Positions 63,157-64,000 of a stretch of DNA of 64,000 nt are shown in pieces. The notes below the pieces were generated by a model that saw only the letters and a program-made list of their open reading frames with translations, had not been told where the DNA came from and searched no databases. Each line of letters opens with the position of its first letter. Positions within the stretch are counted from its first letter, which is position 1. Location of the stretch: contig JAHJPX010000013.1 in the NCBI GenBank assembly GCA_018819515.1, forward strand, positions 62,001 to 126,000. The letters are read 5' to 3'. The position numbers and the translations under genes were made by a program. The DNA is from Gammaproteobacteria bacterium (GTDB lineage: Bacteria; Pseudomonadota; Gammaproteobacteria; Burkholderiales; Rhodocyclaceae).

Positions 63157-64000
63157 TCAGAATACCGCGAGACGCCATTCCGCCCAAATCACGCGCTTGA
63201 TGGGCGCCTGCGCGTAAGCCGAGTCGGCAGCGCCGCCGACCTGGCGCGCGCCGAGCGTGTAGCGCTGGCGATCCCCCTCCCAAACGGCACCGAGCGTGAG
63301 CACCCGGCCGCCGTCGCCGGGCGTGACCAGCAGTTCGCCGTAAGGCTTGAAGCCGTCGCGATCGTCGTAGGCCAGCCGTAGCAGCACGTTTTTGCGCAGC
63401 AGATTGCTGGCGAGAAAGGCCTGGCTCGACCAGGCGATGTTGCCGTCGATGGCTGCCGCCGGGGCGACGCCCCGCAACGCGAGTTGCTGCGCGGTTAGTG
63501 CGTCAAGCGCCCGCCAGTCGCCTTCCCGATAGGCGTCGGCGTCGTACCAGGCCTCGGCAAGGAGACTGATGCCCGACTCGCCGGTCCACTGAACGCCGGC
63601 CACCGACTTGACGCCGCCGCCATGCGCCGCATACATCATCGGGTCCGTGGCCGCCAGGGCGCCACCATCGTCGAGCAGTGCGTTGGTCCGTCGCCAGCCG
63701 CGTCGCTGGTACAGTGCGGCGCCATGGATGGCCCACTCGTCGCCGAGGATGCGCGTGGCGCCGAACCCGGCTTCGAGGCGACGCCGTGGCGAGACGCGCA
63801 ACACGCCGTGCACGTCGTTGTCGCCGGCAAGGCGGTACCAGTGCAGCGCGAGCGCGCTGTCGCGCTCGCCCCCATCATTGTTGATATCGCCGTCGCCCTG
63901 GCCCGGCCGTGTCCACGCGATCGTCCAGGCGTCGCTGCCGGTGAAGCGCTCCAGGGCCAGCAGGGGGACGCCGACCAGCGGCGGCGCATTGACGCTGCGG
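63157..64000 (-). CDS. Envelope, probably outer-membrane, protein (start beyond the window)
   Basis: The frame is open to the window edge, so only the C-terminal 280 residues are seen. Alternating beta-strand patterns (RRRLEAGFGATRILGDEWAIHG, KNVLLRLAYDDRDGFKPYGELLV, GARQVGG...WAEWRLAVF) and the terminal Phe suggest a porin-like barrel. The family is not recognised. It ends just before the kinase gene and may be in the same operon. Confidence 0.7.
   Translation of the reverse strand, partial: RSVNAPPLVGVPLLALERFTGSDAWTIAWTRPGQGDGDINNDGGERDSALALHWYRLAGDNDVHGVLRVSPRRRLEAGFGATRILGDEWAIHGAALYQRRGWRRTNALLDDGGALAATDPMMYAAHGGGVKSVAGVQWTGESGISLLAEAWYDADAYREGDWRALDALTAQQLALRGVAPAAAIDGNIAWSSQAFLASNLLRKNVLLRLAYDDRDGFKPYGELLVTPGDGGRVLTLGAVWEGDRQRYTLGARQVGGAADSAYAQAPIKRVIWAEWRLAVF

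Overview
The window looks like the chromosome of a high-GC betaproteobacterium, most probably of the Rhodocyclales type. The evidence is the complete betaproteobacterial division and cell-wall (dcw) cluster running into lpxC, dciA, an M23 peptidase and secA; the rsmI/yraN/rnpB block before mraZ; a periplasmic nitrate reductase operon; and a density of GGDEF/EAL proteins and multihaem cytochromes. There are no tRNA or rRNA genes, no CRISPR array, no prophage and no intact insertion sequence.

Layout. 1-6.8 kb: 3' end of a PAS-GGDEF-EAL gene, a small hypothetical gene, uvrA, an MFS exporter and ssb. 6.8-8.4 kb: a small accessory stretch with an orphan gene and a PIN/RHH toxin-antitoxin pair under a palindromic operator. 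8.4-11.35 kb: a nine-haem lipoprotein cytochrome and a periplasmic protein, headed by a textbook c-di-GMP-I (GEMM) riboswitch. 11.4-18.3 kb: a membrane-anchored TAXI protein and napDAGHBC. 18.4-21.1 kb: a divergent hemerythrin / DUF2249 / membrane-protein operon sharing an FNR-type site with nap, then a CRP/FNR regulator gene. 21.1-25.8 kb: heptose genes, a BON lipoprotein, yraN, rsmI, pyrC. 25.8-29.5 kb: rnpB, rhlE, an accessory gene and a gene-poor stretch. 29.4-48.2 kb: mraZ (with promoter and MraZ boxes) through lpxC. 48.2-54.3 kb: dciA, M23 peptidase, secA, mtnA and a class II aldolase. 54.4-64 kb: a four-PAS GGDEF-EAL protein, a PPK2 operon, plsB, a LytTR/LytS-type two-component system and the 3' part of an envelope-protein gene.

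The most unusual feature is a dispersed motif of about 26 bp. It has 19 clear and 2 decayed copies, roughly one per 3 kb, in both orientations, and most lie inside essential or conserved genes. Its left half is GGAAAAGTCAGCC and its right half RTGGCGNNACGCC (R = A/G, NN variable). In genes it is read in all five of its open frames and never in the sixth, which holds a TGA. In murD, pyrC and one murE copy it appears to replace rather than lengthen conserved protein sequence, and one copy supplies the start codon of napG. This is how DNA uptake sequences or architectural motifs behave, not how transposons behave. It is the best candidate here for an undescribed system.

Second-tier points are c-di-GMP control of an extracellular-electron-transfer-like cytochrome locus, anaerobic/NO-type control of nap and the hemerythrin operon from one shared site, and a two-gene mtnA-aldolase unit that fits a DHAP-shunt type of methylthioadenosine/deoxyadenosine salvage.
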